Positions 1 to 8,047 of a stretch of DNA of 64,000 nucleotides are shown piece after piece. Under the pieces are notes generated by a model that saw only the letters and a program-made list of their open reading frames with translations, made no database searches and was not told the DNA's origin. The translations under genes and the position numbers were made by a program. The DNA comes from DAOTZR01 sp034432595. GTDB lineage: Bacteria > Chloroflexota > Anaerolineae > B4-G1 > SLSP01. The stretch spans positions 26,394 through 90,393 of the forward strand of contig DAOUBT010000068.1 of assembly GCA_034432595.1 (NCBI GenBank). The letters are read 5' to 3'. The first letter of the stretch is position 1, and each line of letters opens with the position of its first letter.

Positions 1-1691
1 AGGGTGCCCGCGGTGGTCAAAAAGTTCACCCAAACGTTGGGTACCGGGGTATTGGCCTCGCTCACACAGGCGGTAAGCCGGGAGGTGCTTGCCCCGTCCG
101 CGGGGAGGGTGGTGGGGGCGGCGCTGAGGGTCACTTTATAGCGCGTCACCAGTACCGTGGGCGTATCACCACCCTGATAAATGCCATTATTGGAAAGCGC
201 AGTACCAAAATCGTAGCGTGTATCTGCCGCTACAGTGGGCACCCTGGTAAAGTACAGGTAAAAGGTGGCCTTTTCCCCAACGGGCAGGTCTCTGGCAACA
301 GAGGGGGAGGTGAAAGTCATCGTATCCTTACCAGGATTGTAATTTTTATTCCAGTTCCCGTTGTATCCCCCGTAAGAGCTGCTTTCGTTGATGGTCCAAC
401 CGGGTGGAATGGTGAAAACCACTTCATCCAGTACCGTTGCCCCACGGTTGTACACGGTGAACGCAATAACCAGGTTGGTGCTGCCGGAGGCGACACGTTC
501 CGGAGAAGGGAGCACCGTGTAGCGCCCCAGCTTACCGACCGGGGAAAGGGCGATGTTCGTGTTTCTTCCGTCCTTGTCGGTGGCGTAGCCCCGAAACTGG
601 TAGGTCTGTCCGACGCTGCCGGTGATGCGATAGACCCACTCAAAGGTGCCGGTGCTGCCAGGGGGGATGGAGTTGATTTTGACCGGTGTGGGGCCTTTGA
701 CCAGAGTGGCGCTGGCACTGCCGATAAAGCTCAACGCAGGCACGACATTGCCCGCCGATGGCAAGGTGTTATTCTGGACATGCATCCACACTTTGACTTC
801 CTGACCGCTCACCATGGTGGCCGTGCTCATGCTCAGGTAAGCCGTCCAATCGCCAATCCAGACTTCTTCCGAAGTTGCCACGCCAGATGTGACGTAAAGT
901 CCTCGATTAGCGCGGGCTGTAAAGAGCACATTGCCTGCGCTGGTGGCCGTGTACGTGTAGACCTGCGTGCGCATTGTGCCTGAAAGCAGGTCTATTGAGG
1001 GAGGGACAGGGCCTGAAAGCAGGCTGATGCCACCACTGCCACTGGAGGTGAGTCGCGTCACAATACCGGTTTGTGGTTGGGTTGAGCGGTTGGCGATCAA
1101 CAGCTCCACCCGAATGGCCTGGCCTACCGGCAGGGAAAGGGGAATCGCTGTAAGGGTCACGGCCAGCGCTTTGCGCGGCCATGAGGGTAACGTCCCGTAA
1201 GAAAAGGGTTTGCCTCCGCCCTCCACCAGGGTCCTTTTACTCTGCAAGGCATCTGTCTGGTCATTGGGACCGGCAGGGAACTGGCCATTGCTCCGTCCGA
1301 TAACTGGGACGACGAAGGTAAGGGAACCGCCCGGTGGAATGTTGTAGGGCACGCCCGTTGAGGCGTACTTGATCCAGGTTTGTCCAGCACCTGATTCCTT
1401 GCTCAGAATCTTCCATCCGGTTGGTGCGTTCAGGCCCGCGCTCAAATCATAGATGGAGGCATCAAATTCTAAGGTGACCGTATCAATAGATGCGCCACCA
1501 GCAGGGCTGGTATTGGTGACGGTAAAGGGCAGCAGCGCGTTGCCGTCGCCCATGGTTACGTACAGGTCAGAGGGAACGGTGATGGTGCAGGTGTAGTTAG
1601 CCTGGGCTGCCACAGGGGGGACGGGATGCAGCGGCCAGAGGCTCAGCAGTAAGGCCAAAACCAGGCCTGTGGACCACCCCTTTATGCTCAT
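1..1691 (-). CDS. Large secreted Big_1-type surface protein, C-terminus beyond the window
   Basis: The frame is open from an ATG at 1691 to the left edge (about 563 codons), so the gene is partial. A GGTGAGGAGG ribosome site lies six bases upstream. Residues 1 to about 29 form a signal peptide (MSIKGWSTGLVLALLLSLWP, ending near VAAQA). The rest is beta-rich with repeated phrases such as LPFTVTNTSPAGG and VIAFTVYNRGATVLDEV, typical of extracellular repeat domains. From about residue 520 the sequence (LSAAPTTLPADGAS, then VPNVWVNFLTTAGTL) matches the invasin/intimin Big_1 fold. It is the last gene seen of the pilin-like operon, 29 bases after the PilX-like gene, so it may be carried or exported with that machinery. 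This is inference. Cargo, adhesin or S-layer-like roles cannot be separated here. Confidence 0.8.
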   Translation of the reverse strand, partial: MSIKGWSTGLVLALLLSLWPLHPVPPVAAQANYTCTITVPSDLYVTMGDGNALLPFTVTNTSPAGGASIDTVTLEFDASIYDLSAGLNAPTGWKILSKESGAGQTWIKYASTGVPYNIPPGGSLTFVVPVIGRSNGQFPAGPNDQTDALQSKRTLVEGGGKPFSYGTLPSWPRKALAVTLTAIPLSLPVGQAIRVELLIANRSTQPQTGIVTRLTSSGSGGISLLSGPVPPSIDLLSGTMRTQVYTYTATSAGNVLFTARANRGLYVTSGVATSEEVWIGDWTAYLSMSTATMVSGQEVKVWMHVQNNTLPSAGNVVPALSFIGSASATLVKGPTPVKINSIPPGSTGTFEWVYRITGSVGQTYQFRGYATDKDGRNTNIALSPVGKLGRYTVLPSPERVASGSTNLVIAFTVYNRGATVLDEVVFTIPPGWTINESSSYGGYNGNWNKNYNPGKDTMTFTSPSVARDLPVGEKATFYLYFTRVPTVAADTRYDFGTALSNNGIYQGGDTPTVLVTRYKVTLSAAPTTLPADGASTSRLTACVSEANTPVPNVWVNFLTTAGT

Positions 1692-1720
1692 AAGGTCCTC
1701 CTCACCTTTTTCCGACGTTA

Positions 1721-2026
1721 TCAAGGCTGCAGGGCATTGGTTACAGTAATGACGATGGTTTGCCCGTTGAGGTCAATCGTATATACATCTTGCCCTTGCT
1801 GTGCGACCTGTTCCGTATAGCCGGGTTCGTTGCTCAGGCGCCAGAGCGCGTCCTCCACGCCGGCTTCAGCAGCGTAGCGTTGCGTGATCGCCTTGTTGGC
1901 ATCTTGCCCGCTACGGTGACTGGCGCTGACGTAGGCCAGGTACGCTCCCAACAGCAGCGTTCCCACCGCCAGGACCAGCAAGACCATGACCAGAACCTGT
2001 CCTTGTTCGTGCTTGCTAACGCTCAT
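1721..2026 (-). CDS. PilX-like minor pilin / pseudopilin
   Basis: The product has 101 residues with one N-terminal hydrophobic helix (QVLVMVLLVLAVGTLLLGAY, residues 10-29) preceded by a short charged leader (MSVSKHEQG), then a helical spine ending in AEAGVEDALWRL. This is the layout of PilX/GspK-type minor pilins, which often lack the Glu5 of major pilins, as here. A GGAG ribosome site lies upstream of the ATG. It sits between a PulJ-like pilin and the large secreted protein, all on the same strand with short gaps, so co-transcription is likely. The 101 residues are short for the family, so it may be only the N-terminal assembly module. Confidence 0.7.
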   Translation of the reverse strand: MSVSKHEQGQVLVMVLLVLAVGTLLLGAYLAYVSASHRSGQDANKAITQRYAAEAGVEDALWRLSNEPGYTEQVAQQGQDVYTIDLNGQTIVITVTNALQP

Positions 2027-2067
2027 ATTGCTTCTCCATCATGATGGCAAACCACAAAACTTAGTGT

Positions 2068-2517
2068 TCACGGGGCCACGCGCAGGGCGACGGTTATGGC
2101 TTCGTTGCTGCTTACGGGCCCTGAACTCAGGGTCAAACGAAACACGGCCAGATCGCTGGTAGGAGCGGAGGGACATTGTAACGCTGCAACATACCGCGCC
2201 ACGGCGATGGTGCGCCCGGTGTCGCTATCGGTGCGTTCCAATACGCTTCCATTCAGGGCATAGGTGTAAGTGACCCCACGACCGGTATCAAACACGCCGC
2301 ATGTGCCGGACGGGGTGAAAAGGCGACTTTCGTGCGCGTCGTGCGCCAGCCACAGGCTTGCCGTGCGCAGGGCGTTACTCACGTTGAGTTGAGCGTTCCC
2401 CCAGCGGGGGACGCGGTAGAATTGATAGAACATGTTGACCACCACGCCCGTCACAACGGCGATGAGCGCGAGTACCACCAACAACTCTACCAGCGTGAAA
2501 CCTCTTTGCTTGCTCAT
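2068..2517 (-). CDS. Type IV pilin-like protein, PulJ/GspJ-type
   Basis: The product has 149 residues and opens with a classical prepilin motif: MSKQRG, then FTLVELLVVLALIAVVTGVV, with Phe1 and Glu5 of the mature protein. Prepilin peptidase would cleave after Gly6. The hydrophobic helix is followed by a globular C-terminal domain (about residues 45-149), which resembles GspJ/PulJ minor pseudopilins in size. Its start lies two bases after the stop of the PilV-like gene, so translation is probably coupled. It is expected to sit in the inner membrane and be incorporated at the tip of a pilus or pseudopilus. Confidence 0.82.
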   Translation of the reverse strand: MSKQRGFTLVELLVVLALIAVVTGVVVNMFYQFYRVPRWGNAQLNVSNALRTASLWLAHDAHESRLFTPSGTCGVFDTGRGVTYTYALNGSVLERTDSDTGRTIAVARYVAALQCPSAPTSDLAVFRLTLSSGPVSSNEAITVALRVAP

Positions 2518-2519
2518 GG

Positions 2520-2882
2520 TTATCGGTTAATTTTGTAAGTGCTCATTTGCGCCAGGGTCTGACCCTCACTGTTCACGCTGACGGTCACAAGCTGTTTGCC
2601 GGGGGCGAGTTCCTGCACGCTTACGTTGAGCGTGAAGCCTGTCGGCACACTGATGGGGGGGTAGTTTCCCCCGGCGTCATAAGGTGCAGCTTTGATCGTC
2701 TCAAGCTGCGATTGCGCCAGATTGGTGGCGGTGCTGAGATCCGCAGCGATGCGCGTTGCGCGCGCCGCGGTGGAAATCGCCAGCAGCAACACCACCAGCG
2801 AGACGGCGATGATGCCCACCGCGACCAGAATCTCAACTAAGGTTGTTCCCCTCTCGGCGGGATGATTTTTCGCCCGGTTCAT
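2520..2882 (-). CDS. Type IV pilin-like protein, PilV/GspI-type
   Basis: The motif ERGTTLVEILVAVGIIAVSL places a prepilin cleavage site after Gly, with Glu5 kept, followed by a 20-residue hydrophobic helix and the typical LAQSQLETIKAAPYD segment of PilV/GspI proteins. I chose the ATG at 2882 (120 residues), which has a GGAG site about nine bases upstream. An in-frame upstream ATG at 2915 would give 131 residues and a longer overlap with the preceding membrane protein. Even from 2882 the two genes overlap by 50 bases, so the upstream gene may end within this one by design or its annotated end may be a relic. Confidence 0.78.
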   Translation of the reverse strand: MNRAKNHPAERGTTLVEILVAVGIIAVSLVVLLLAISTAARATRIAADLSTATNLAQSQLETIKAAPYDAGGNYPPISVPTGFTLNVSVQELAPGKQLVTVSVNSEGQTLAQMSTYKINR

Positions 2883-3096
2883 TTTTTCTGCGCTCCACGC
2901 GGATAAACACTGCAAGCCAGGTAACCACGATGCTGCCCATGATGATCCACAACGCTACGCGCGGTACCTGCTGAATGGGCAGCGCCCGAAACACCAGCCA
3001 CAACAGAATCCATTCGATGAGGAGCATGGCCAGCACCAGCCAGAAAATCCACAGGCTGCACCCCACCGGTTGTTCCAGGGTCTCCATCTTTTTCAC
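2833..3096 (-). CDS. Small two-helix membrane protein in the pilus operon
   Basis: The product has 87 residues. Two hydrophobic stretches (about residues 14-38 and 46-65) are separated by a short linker, and the tail is strongly charged (RVERRKNEPGEKSSRREG). I do not recognise a family. The GTG start at 3096 has GAGG six bases upstream and lies 12 bases after the stop of the GspF/PilC gene. An ATG three codons later (3087) is an alternative. Its place between the platform protein and the pilins suggests an accessory inner-membrane role in pilus assembly, which is inference from context only. Confidence 0.62.
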   Translation of the reverse strand: MKKMETLEQPVGCSLWIFWLVLAMLLIEWILLWLVFRALPIQQVPRVALWIIMGSIVVTWLAVFIRVERRKNEPGEKSSRREGNNLS

Positions 3097-3108
3097 GGCA
3101 GGCCTCGC

Positions 3109-4320
3109 TTACTGGATTTGCCCCAGGATGCTGTACATGGGCGACACCATCGAGAGCGCAATGAAGGCGACGATGCCGCCGACAAACAGGGTGAGAGCAG
3201 GCTCCAGCATCCCCGTCAGGGCGCGGATGTTGCGATCCACGCGCTCCTCGTAAAATTCGGCTAAAGTGGTCAGGTTGCCTTCTAAGGTGCCGGTTTCTTC
3301 GCCCACGCGCACCATTTGGGTAAGCAGGGTGGGGAAGAGCGGCTCGCGGGCCATCGGGGCCGCCAAGCCCTGCCCGTTGAGCAGCGCCGCGCGCACCCGT
3401 TCCAGCGCCTCGGTCACGATGACGTTGCCTGTGGTTTGCAAGGCCAGCTCCATAATTTCGGGCAGCGTCAACCCGGCGTGGGTGAGGGAGGCTACGGTAT
3501 GGCAGAAGCGCACCCATTGCCCTTCCAGCGTCACAGCGCCGATGAGCGGCAGGCGAATCAATAACCAGTCGCGGACGCGCCGTCCGGCAGGCAGGCTGCC
3601 CCACCAGGCCGTGAGCGCGGCCAACATCAACAGGACAAACGTCGTGTAGAGGCCGTAATCCGCCACAAAATGGCTGATGGCGATGAGCGCGCGCGTGGGG
3701 GCCGGCAGTTCGGCCCCAAAGCTCTCGAAAAGCGCCGCCATGGGCGGCAGCGCCACCGTGAGGATGATGATCACCACGAATATCGCCACCACCATCACCA
3801 CAGCAGGGTAAGCCATGGCGTCGCGTATCTTGCGCAAGAGCTTCTCTTCGCGTTCCATGTAAAGGGCAAGCTGACGCAACACAGCCTGCAAATTGCCCGT
3901 CCGTTCACCCACGGCGATAGTGCGCACGTACAGGTCGGGGAAGACGAGCTTGTGTTCGCTCAGTGCGGTGGAGAAAGCTTTGCCCTGTTGCAGGTCCTGA
4001 ATGACCTCGCGCAGGGCGTCGCGCAGGGCCGGCTTGCTGCTTTGCTCACCCAACAGGCGCAGGGCGGGGAGGATGCCGATACCCGAATCGAGGAGCGTGG
4101 CTAACTGCCGCGAGAAGATGATGAGGTCGAGCCGTTTGACGCCAAACAGGCTCGGCAGCAGCGTGTAGAGGTGCGTTTTGCGCATTTTTTGCCGCGTCAA
4201 CTGCGCAACAGTCAGTCCCTGCTCCCACAGCAGGGCCTCGGCCTGCGTCTCCGACTCGGCGTTGATCCACCCCTCGGCGCGCTGTCCCTCACGGGTAAAA
4301 GCTACGTAATGAAATCCCAC
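3109..4320 (-). CDS. Type II secretion / type IV pilus inner-membrane platform protein, GspF/PilC family
   Basis: The product has 403 residues, the usual length of PilC/GspF. An N-terminal cytoplasmic segment (YVAFTREGQRAEGWINAES) is followed by two T2SSF domains, about residues 70-193 and 270-395. They share the pattern LATLLDSGIGILPALRLL and VASLTHAGLTLPEIM, and each ends in membrane helices. Motifs include GERTGNL and the repeat VGEETGTLEGNL. The protein would recruit pilin subunits and couple them to an assembly ATPase, but no PilB or PilT ATPase is in the window. The start is GTG with a GGGGGG ribosome site. On the upstream side a TACAAT box on the minus strand (near 4359) could be a -10 element. 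Confidence 0.93.
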   Translation of the reverse strand: MGFHYVAFTREGQRAEGWINAESETQAEALLWEQGLTVAQLTRQKMRKTHLYTLLPSLFGVKRLDLIIFSRQLATLLDSGIGILPALRLLGEQSSKPALRDALREVIQDLQQGKAFSTALSEHKLVFPDLYVRTIAVGERTGNLQAVLRQLALYMEREEKLLRKIRDAMAYPAVVMVVAIFVVIIILTVALPPMAALFESFGAELPAPTRALIAISHFVADYGLYTTFVLLMLAALTAWWGSLPAGRRVRDWLLIRLPLIGAVTLEGQWVRFCHTVASLTHAGLTLPEIMELALQTTGNVIVTEALERVRAALLNGQGLAAPMAREPLFPTLLTQMVRVGEETGTLEGNLTTLAEFYEERVDRNIRALTGMLEPALTLFVGGIVAFIALSMVSPMYSILGQIQ

Positions 4321-4451
4321 GCTATTCCCCCCTGAATATCCATGTTAATGACTGTATTGTAGCACAGCTTAATGGCAAATGCATAAACAGCTCATTAAAG
4401 AAACGAAACACTTTTGAAATTCGCGGTGGTTTTAACCTGAGGGGGTGGTAC

Positions 4452-4484
4452 GGGGTAGGCGACGGCAATGCCGTCGCCTACCCC
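4452..4484. repeat. Perfect 15-bp hairpin, founder copy of the intergenic hairpin family
   Basis: Bases 4452-4466 and 4470-4484 are perfectly complementary around an AAT loop (arm GGGGTAGGCGACGGC). It abuts the left end of the 22-bp array, and its right arm closely matches the array unit. Related hairpins are at 10354, 25666, 28415, 51446, 63743 and 63876. Confidence 0.9.
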
Positions 4485-4488
4485 AACG

Positions 4489-4752
4489 GTTGCCTTCGCC
4501 CACCCCAACGATTGCCTTCGCCCACCCCAACGATTGCCTTCGCCCACCCCAACGATTGCCTTCGCCCACCCCAACGATTGCCTTCGCCTACCCCAACGGT
4601 TGCCTTCGCCCACCCCAACGATTGCCTTCGCCTACCCCAACGATTGCCTTCGCCCACCCCAACGATTGCCTTCGCCCACCCCAACGATTGCCTTCGCCTA
4701 CCCCAACGATTGTCTTCGCCTACCCCAACGATTGCCTTCGCCCACCCCAACG
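4489..4752. repeat. Array of twelve 22-bp direct repeats
   Basis: There are twelve head-to-tail 22-base units of the form ATTGCCTTCGCC, then C or T, then ACCCCAACG. Partial units flank them on both sides (about 4468-4488 and 4753-4770). Variation is limited to A/G at position 1, C/T at position 13 and one C-to-T change near 4713. There are no spacers, so this is not a CRISPR. Because 22 is not a multiple of 3, all frames stay open through the array. The array lies upstream of the minus-strand pilus operon and downstream of the GH13 gene. Confidence 0.95.
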
Positions 4753-4785
4753 ATTGCCTTCGCCTACCCAGCCTGAAAGAACAGG

Positions 4786-4811
4786 AAAGGCGCATCCGCG
4801 GATGCGCCTTT
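4786..4811. terminator. 26-bp perfect palindrome, probable terminator of the GH13 gene
   Basis: The palindrome (arm AAAGGCGCATCCG) lies 27 bases beyond the stop of the GH13 gene. On the minus strand the stem ends in CCTTTCC. There is no long T-tract, so termination efficiency is uncertain. Confidence 0.55.
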
Positions 4812-4837
4812 ACGCTTTGATTGGGGTCGCTCTTGTC

Positions 4838-6463
4838 TTACAGCCGCTTGAGCCACACATACCCATACGGCGGCAGGAAAACCGATAACTCGCCTGCCTC
4901 GTTGGTCTTCCAGCTCAGACCGGTCAGCACATCCAGGAAGTTTTGCGGCGTCTCCAGAGGCAACACGGTCTTGAGCGGCACATCCGCAAGATTGTTCAGC
5001 ACAAGCATATCCTCGCCCTCTCCGCGGCGCCAGTAGGCCAACAAGGAATAGGGCATTGCCGAAAGCAGCTCCAGCTTGCCGCGTCCGAACACTGGATGCG
5101 CTTTGCGGATGCGCAGCAGCGCACGTAACCGGTTGAGCAGCGAATCGGGGTCGTGCTCCTGCGCTGCGACGTTGACTTTGGTGTAGCCGTATTCCTCGTC
5201 ATCAATCACGGGGAGGTAGAGCTTGTCCGCGGGCGCGCTCGAAAAGCCCGCGTTGGGTCCGTCGTTCCACTGCATCGGCGTGCGCACACCCGCGCGGTCC
5301 TCCAGCCAGATATTATCGCCCATGCCGATTTCGTCCCCGTAGTACAGCACCGGCGAACCGATGAGGGTGAGCAGCATCGAGTGCATCACTTCCCAGCGCC
5401 CGCGATGCCCGCCGAGCAAGGGCATCAGGCGGCGGCGGATGCCCAGGTTCAGGCGCATGCGCGGATGGGGAGCGTAAAAGTCCCACATGAAAGCGCGCTC
5501 TTCCGGCGTTACCATCTCCAGGGTCAATTCATCGTGACAGCGCAGGAACGTCCCCCACTGGCATACGTCTGGCAGCTCTGGCGTGCGTCCCAAAATGTAG
5601 ACGATGGGCGCGCGGTCCTGTTTGGCCAGCGCCATGTAGAGCCGTGGCATCAGCGGAAAGTGGAAATTCATGTGGAACTCATCCCCATCCCCAAAATACG
5701 CGCGCACATCTTCCGGCCATTGATTCGCTTCCGAAAGGAGGAAAGTGCCCGGCGCGTAAGCATCCACGAACGCGCGCAGGCGCTTGAGGTAGGCGTGCGT
5801 TTCCGGCAAATTCTCGCACGAAGTGCCCTCTCGTTCGAACAGATACGGCGGTGCATCCACGCGGAAGCCATCCACCCCCAGATCCACCCAGAACTGCACC
5901 ACGCGCAGCATGGCGCGCTGCACTTCGGGATTATCGTAATTCAAATCGGGCTGGTGATAGAAGAACCGGTGCCAGTAGTATTGCCCGCGTAACGGGTCAT
6001 ACGTCCAGTTGGATTTTTCGTAATCCAGGAAGATAATGCGCGCATCCTTGTATTCCTGTCCTGTATCACTCCAGACATACCAATCGCGGTAGCGCGCATG
6101 TTCGGGATGATTCGGGTCCCGCGAGGCCTGGAACCAGGGATGTTGATCCGAGGTGTGGTTCACCACCAGCTCCACCAGCACGCGCAGGCCGCGCGCGTGT
6201 GCTTCGCGCAGGAAGACCTTGAAATCCTCTAACGTGCCGTAGTCGGGATGAATGTCGGTGTAGTTGGCAACATCATAACCGTGGTCGCGCAGGGGGGAGG
6301 GGCAAATGGGCAACAGCCAGAGCGTGTCCACGCCCAGGGCTTGCAGATAATCCAGCTTTTCGGTCAGGCCGCGCAAGTCGCCGATGCCGTCACCGTTGCC
6401 GTCGGCAAACGCGCGCACAAACACCTCGTAGATGATGGCGTCCTTATACCAGTCTTCGAGCAT
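4838..6463 (-). CDS. treS: GH13 alpha-glucosyltransferase, trehalose synthase-like
   Basis: The product has 541 residues. It shows the (beta/alpha)8 GH13 motifs in order: VELVVNHTS (residues 97-105), DLGVDGFRVDAPPY (Asp203 nucleophile), LLSEANQWPEDV (Glu245 acid/base) and CHDELTLEMV (Asp311 stabiliser), plus an N-terminal WYKDAIIYEVFVRAFADGNG. The HDELTLEMV and SEANQWPEDV forms are characteristic of trehalose synthase, which interconverts maltose and trehalose. The C-terminal all-beta domain is present (about residues 450-541), and there is no fused maltokinase domain. Related GH13 isomaltulose or oligo-glucosidase activities cannot be excluded. It has no signal peptide, so it is cytoplasmic. 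The sugar operon at 13-21 kb could supply or use its disaccharide. Confidence 0.88.
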   Translation of the reverse strand: MLEDWYKDAIIYEVFVRAFADGNGDGIGDLRGLTEKLDYLQALGVDTLWLLPICPSPLRDHGYDVANYTDIHPDYGTLEDFKVFLREAHARGLRVLVELVVNHTSDQHPWFQASRDPNHPEHARYRDWYVWSDTGQEYKDARIIFLDYEKSNWTYDPLRGQYYWHRFFYHQPDLNYDNPEVQRAMLRVVQFWVDLGVDGFRVDAPPYLFEREGTSCENLPETHAYLKRLRAFVDAYAPGTFLLSEANQWPEDVRAYFGDGDEFHMNFHFPLMPRLYMALAKQDRAPIVYILGRTPELPDVCQWGTFLRCHDELTLEMVTPEERAFMWDFYAPHPRMRLNLGIRRRLMPLLGGHRGRWEVMHSMLLTLIGSPVLYYGDEIGMGDNIWLEDRAGVRTPMQWNDGPNAGFSSAPADKLYLPVIDDEEYGYTKVNVAAQEHDPDSLLNRLRALLRIRKAHPVFGRGKLELLSAMPYSLLAYWRRGEGEDMLVLNNLADVPLKTVLPLETPQNFLDVLTGLSWKTNEAGELSVFLPPYGYVWLKRL

Positions 6464-6523
6464 GGTAGCCTCCTTTGCAGAGTATCAGGTGGTCGGTTGG
6501 GATTGCATGGTTTGACGGGCAAG

Positions 6524-6543
6524 GCAACCGGTTGGCCGGTTGC
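6524..6543. terminator. Stem-loop between xseA and the GH13 gene
   Basis: The stem is GCAACCGG / CCGGTTGC (8 bp) with a TTGG loop, 39 bases past the xseA stop on the minus strand. There is no T-tract on that strand, so it may be a weak terminator or processing signal. Confidence 0.35.
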
Positions 6544-6581
6544 GGTTTTGCGGGCGCTCGCCTCGCGCCCTTTTCGTGCGT

Positions 6582-7811
6582 TCAGGCTACGTCTTTAATC
6601 TCCGCCTCTGCACGCCCATCGTGCCAGGTCAGCTCTAAACGTTGCCCTACGTGCCCTTGTGTCGCGGACGTGAGCACCTGTCGCGTCTGCGCATCGCGCA
6701 CGAGGACGTAGCCACGCTGTAACACCGCATGGGGATTCAGCGCCTCTAAACGCTGCGCCAGCGCCGTGAGGCGTTCCTGCGCGCGGCTCAACCGCTCTTG
6801 GATGGCCCGCTCCTGCCGCCAGCTCAGCTCATCCAGACGCTGCCGCGCGCGTTCCTGTTGCTTTTGTGGCGAAAGCAGGCGGAGATGGCGTTCTGCGCGC
6901 TCCACCTCCAGACGCTTCTGGTCCCATACCTGTCGCCAGGCGCGGACGAGGCGCGCCGCGCGCTCTTGCAACATCACCTCCAGCTCACCCACGTCGGGCG
7001 TGGCCAGCTCCGCTGCTGCCGTTGGGGTGGGGGCGCGCACATCCGCCGCGAAATCGCACAAGGTGAAATCCGTCTCGTGGCCCACGCCGGAAATTAACGG
7101 CACGGGTGACGCGGCTACGGCGCGCACCACCCGCTCATCGTTGAACGCCCACAGATCCTCTAATGAACCGCCGCCGCGCACCAGCAGGATCACATCCACC
7201 GGTTGCCGATACAGGCGCTGCAACGCGGCCACCAGTTGCGGCGGCGCTTCGTCCCCCTGCACGGACGCGGGCGCAAACAGCACCTCGGCTAACGGGAAGC
7301 GCCGACGCAGCGTGTGGAGCACATCCCGCAACGCCGCCGCCTCGCGCGAGGTGACCAGCCCGATGCGGCGCGGATAGACGGGGAGCGGACGCTTGCGCTG
7401 CGCGTCGAAGAGGCCCTCCGCTTCCAACCGCGCCTTGAGCCGTTCAAACTCCAGGCTCAGCGCGCCGCGTCCGGCCGGCTGGAGAAAATCCGCGTAAAGC
7501 TGATACTTTCCACCCGGCTCGTACACACTGATCGCGCCGTGCACCACCACGCGATCCCCATCGCGTGGCGTGAGGCGCAAGCGCATCGCCTGCGAGCGCC
7601 ACATCACGCACGCCAGTTGCGCGCCCGCATCCTTCAGGGTGAAGTAGAGATGGCCCGACGTGGCGCGGGTAAAGTTCGAGATTTCCCCTTCCACCCAGAC
7701 GTTTTGCAGCTCCGCGTCCTGCTCCAGCAGCGTCTTGATGCGCGCCGTAACCTGACTGACGCTGTAATGCGTCGGGCTGGGCGTGAAAAGCGCGTCCTGC
7801 TGCCAGCTCAT
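6582..7811 (-). CDS. xseA: Exodeoxyribonuclease VII large subunit
   Basis: The product has 409 residues. An N-terminal OB-fold (about 15-110, including EGEISNFTRATSGHLYFTLK) is followed by the exonuclease VII core with GLVTSREAAALRDV (151-164), VRGGGSLEDLWAFNDE (211-226) and GVGHETDFTLCDFAADVRAP (242-261). A coiled C-terminal part follows (RLEVERAERHLRLL). The enzyme degrades single-stranded DNA in both directions together with the small subunit XseB. No XseB-like ORF follows: the partner gene sharing an ATGA overlap at its start is a small membrane protein, not XseB. The long gap to the GH13 gene indicates separate transcription. Confidence 0.96.
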   Translation of the reverse strand: MSWQQDALFTPSPTHYSVSQVTARIKTLLEQDAELQNVWVEGEISNFTRATSGHLYFTLKDAGAQLACVMWRSQAMRLRLTPRDGDRVVVHGAISVYEPGGKYQLYADFLQPAGRGALSLEFERLKARLEAEGLFDAQRKRPLPVYPRRIGLVTSREAAALRDVLHTLRRRFPLAEVLFAPASVQGDEAPPQLVAALQRLYRQPVDVILLVRGGGSLEDLWAFNDERVVRAVAASPVPLISGVGHETDFTLCDFAADVRAPTPTAAAELATPDVGELEVMLQERAARLVRAWRQVWDQKRLEVERAERHLRLLSPQKQQERARQRLDELSWRQERAIQERLSRAQERLTALAQRLEALNPHAVLQRGYVLVRDAQTRQVLTSATQGHVGQRLELTWHDGRAEAEIKDVA

Positions 7812-8023
7812 CAGAACACCATGCTCAGGCCGACGGCAAACAACAGACCGCCGCCGACGCTCAGGAGGATAATCGCCGTGGTGGCGGGCATGCCCAACAA
7901 ACCCATCCCGCCCAGCAGGCCGATAAAATACGTGGCCGCGCCAATGATGAACAACAGCCGCTCCGTCCCACGCAGGCGCATGGGGCGAAGAGTCCGACGG
8001 TAACTTCGACTGCGACGGGTCAT
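7811..8023 (-). CDS. Small two-helix membrane protein overlapping xseA
   Basis: The product has 70 residues: a basic N-terminus (MTRRSRSYRRTLRPMRLRG) followed by two hydrophobic segments (about 22-40 and 46-70) rich in Gly and Leu. An AGGAG site lies six bases upstream of the ATG, and the stop overlaps the xseA start as ATGA, so translation is probably coupled. I do not recognise the family. It lacks the helical acidic pattern of XseB, so it should not be annotated as the small subunit of exonuclease VII. Confidence 0.65.
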   Translation of the reverse strand: MTRRSRSYRRTLRPMRLRGTERLLFIIGAATYFIGLLGGMGLLGMPATTAIILLSVGGGLLFAVGLSMVF

Positions 8024-8047
8024 CTCACACTCCTGAGAACTGAGGGG

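Noticed and set aside
2879..3604. 241-residue minus-strand ORF in another frame of the GspF/PilC gene
   Set aside because: It overlaps the conserved platform protein and has a shadow-like Arg/Gly/Ala composition.
4489..4770. CRISPR array
   Set aside because: The units are contiguous with no spacers, and no cas genes are present in the window.
4445..4888. Long open frames on both strands through the 22-bp array (PTPTIAFAHPND-type peptides)
   Set aside because: The frames stay open only because a stop-free 22-mer is repeated. There is no ribosome site, no homology, and the peptide period of 22 residues merely reflects 22 x 3 bases.
7811..8023. xseB
   Set aside because: The protein is hydrophobic with two membrane helices, unlike the soluble helical small subunit of exonuclease VII.
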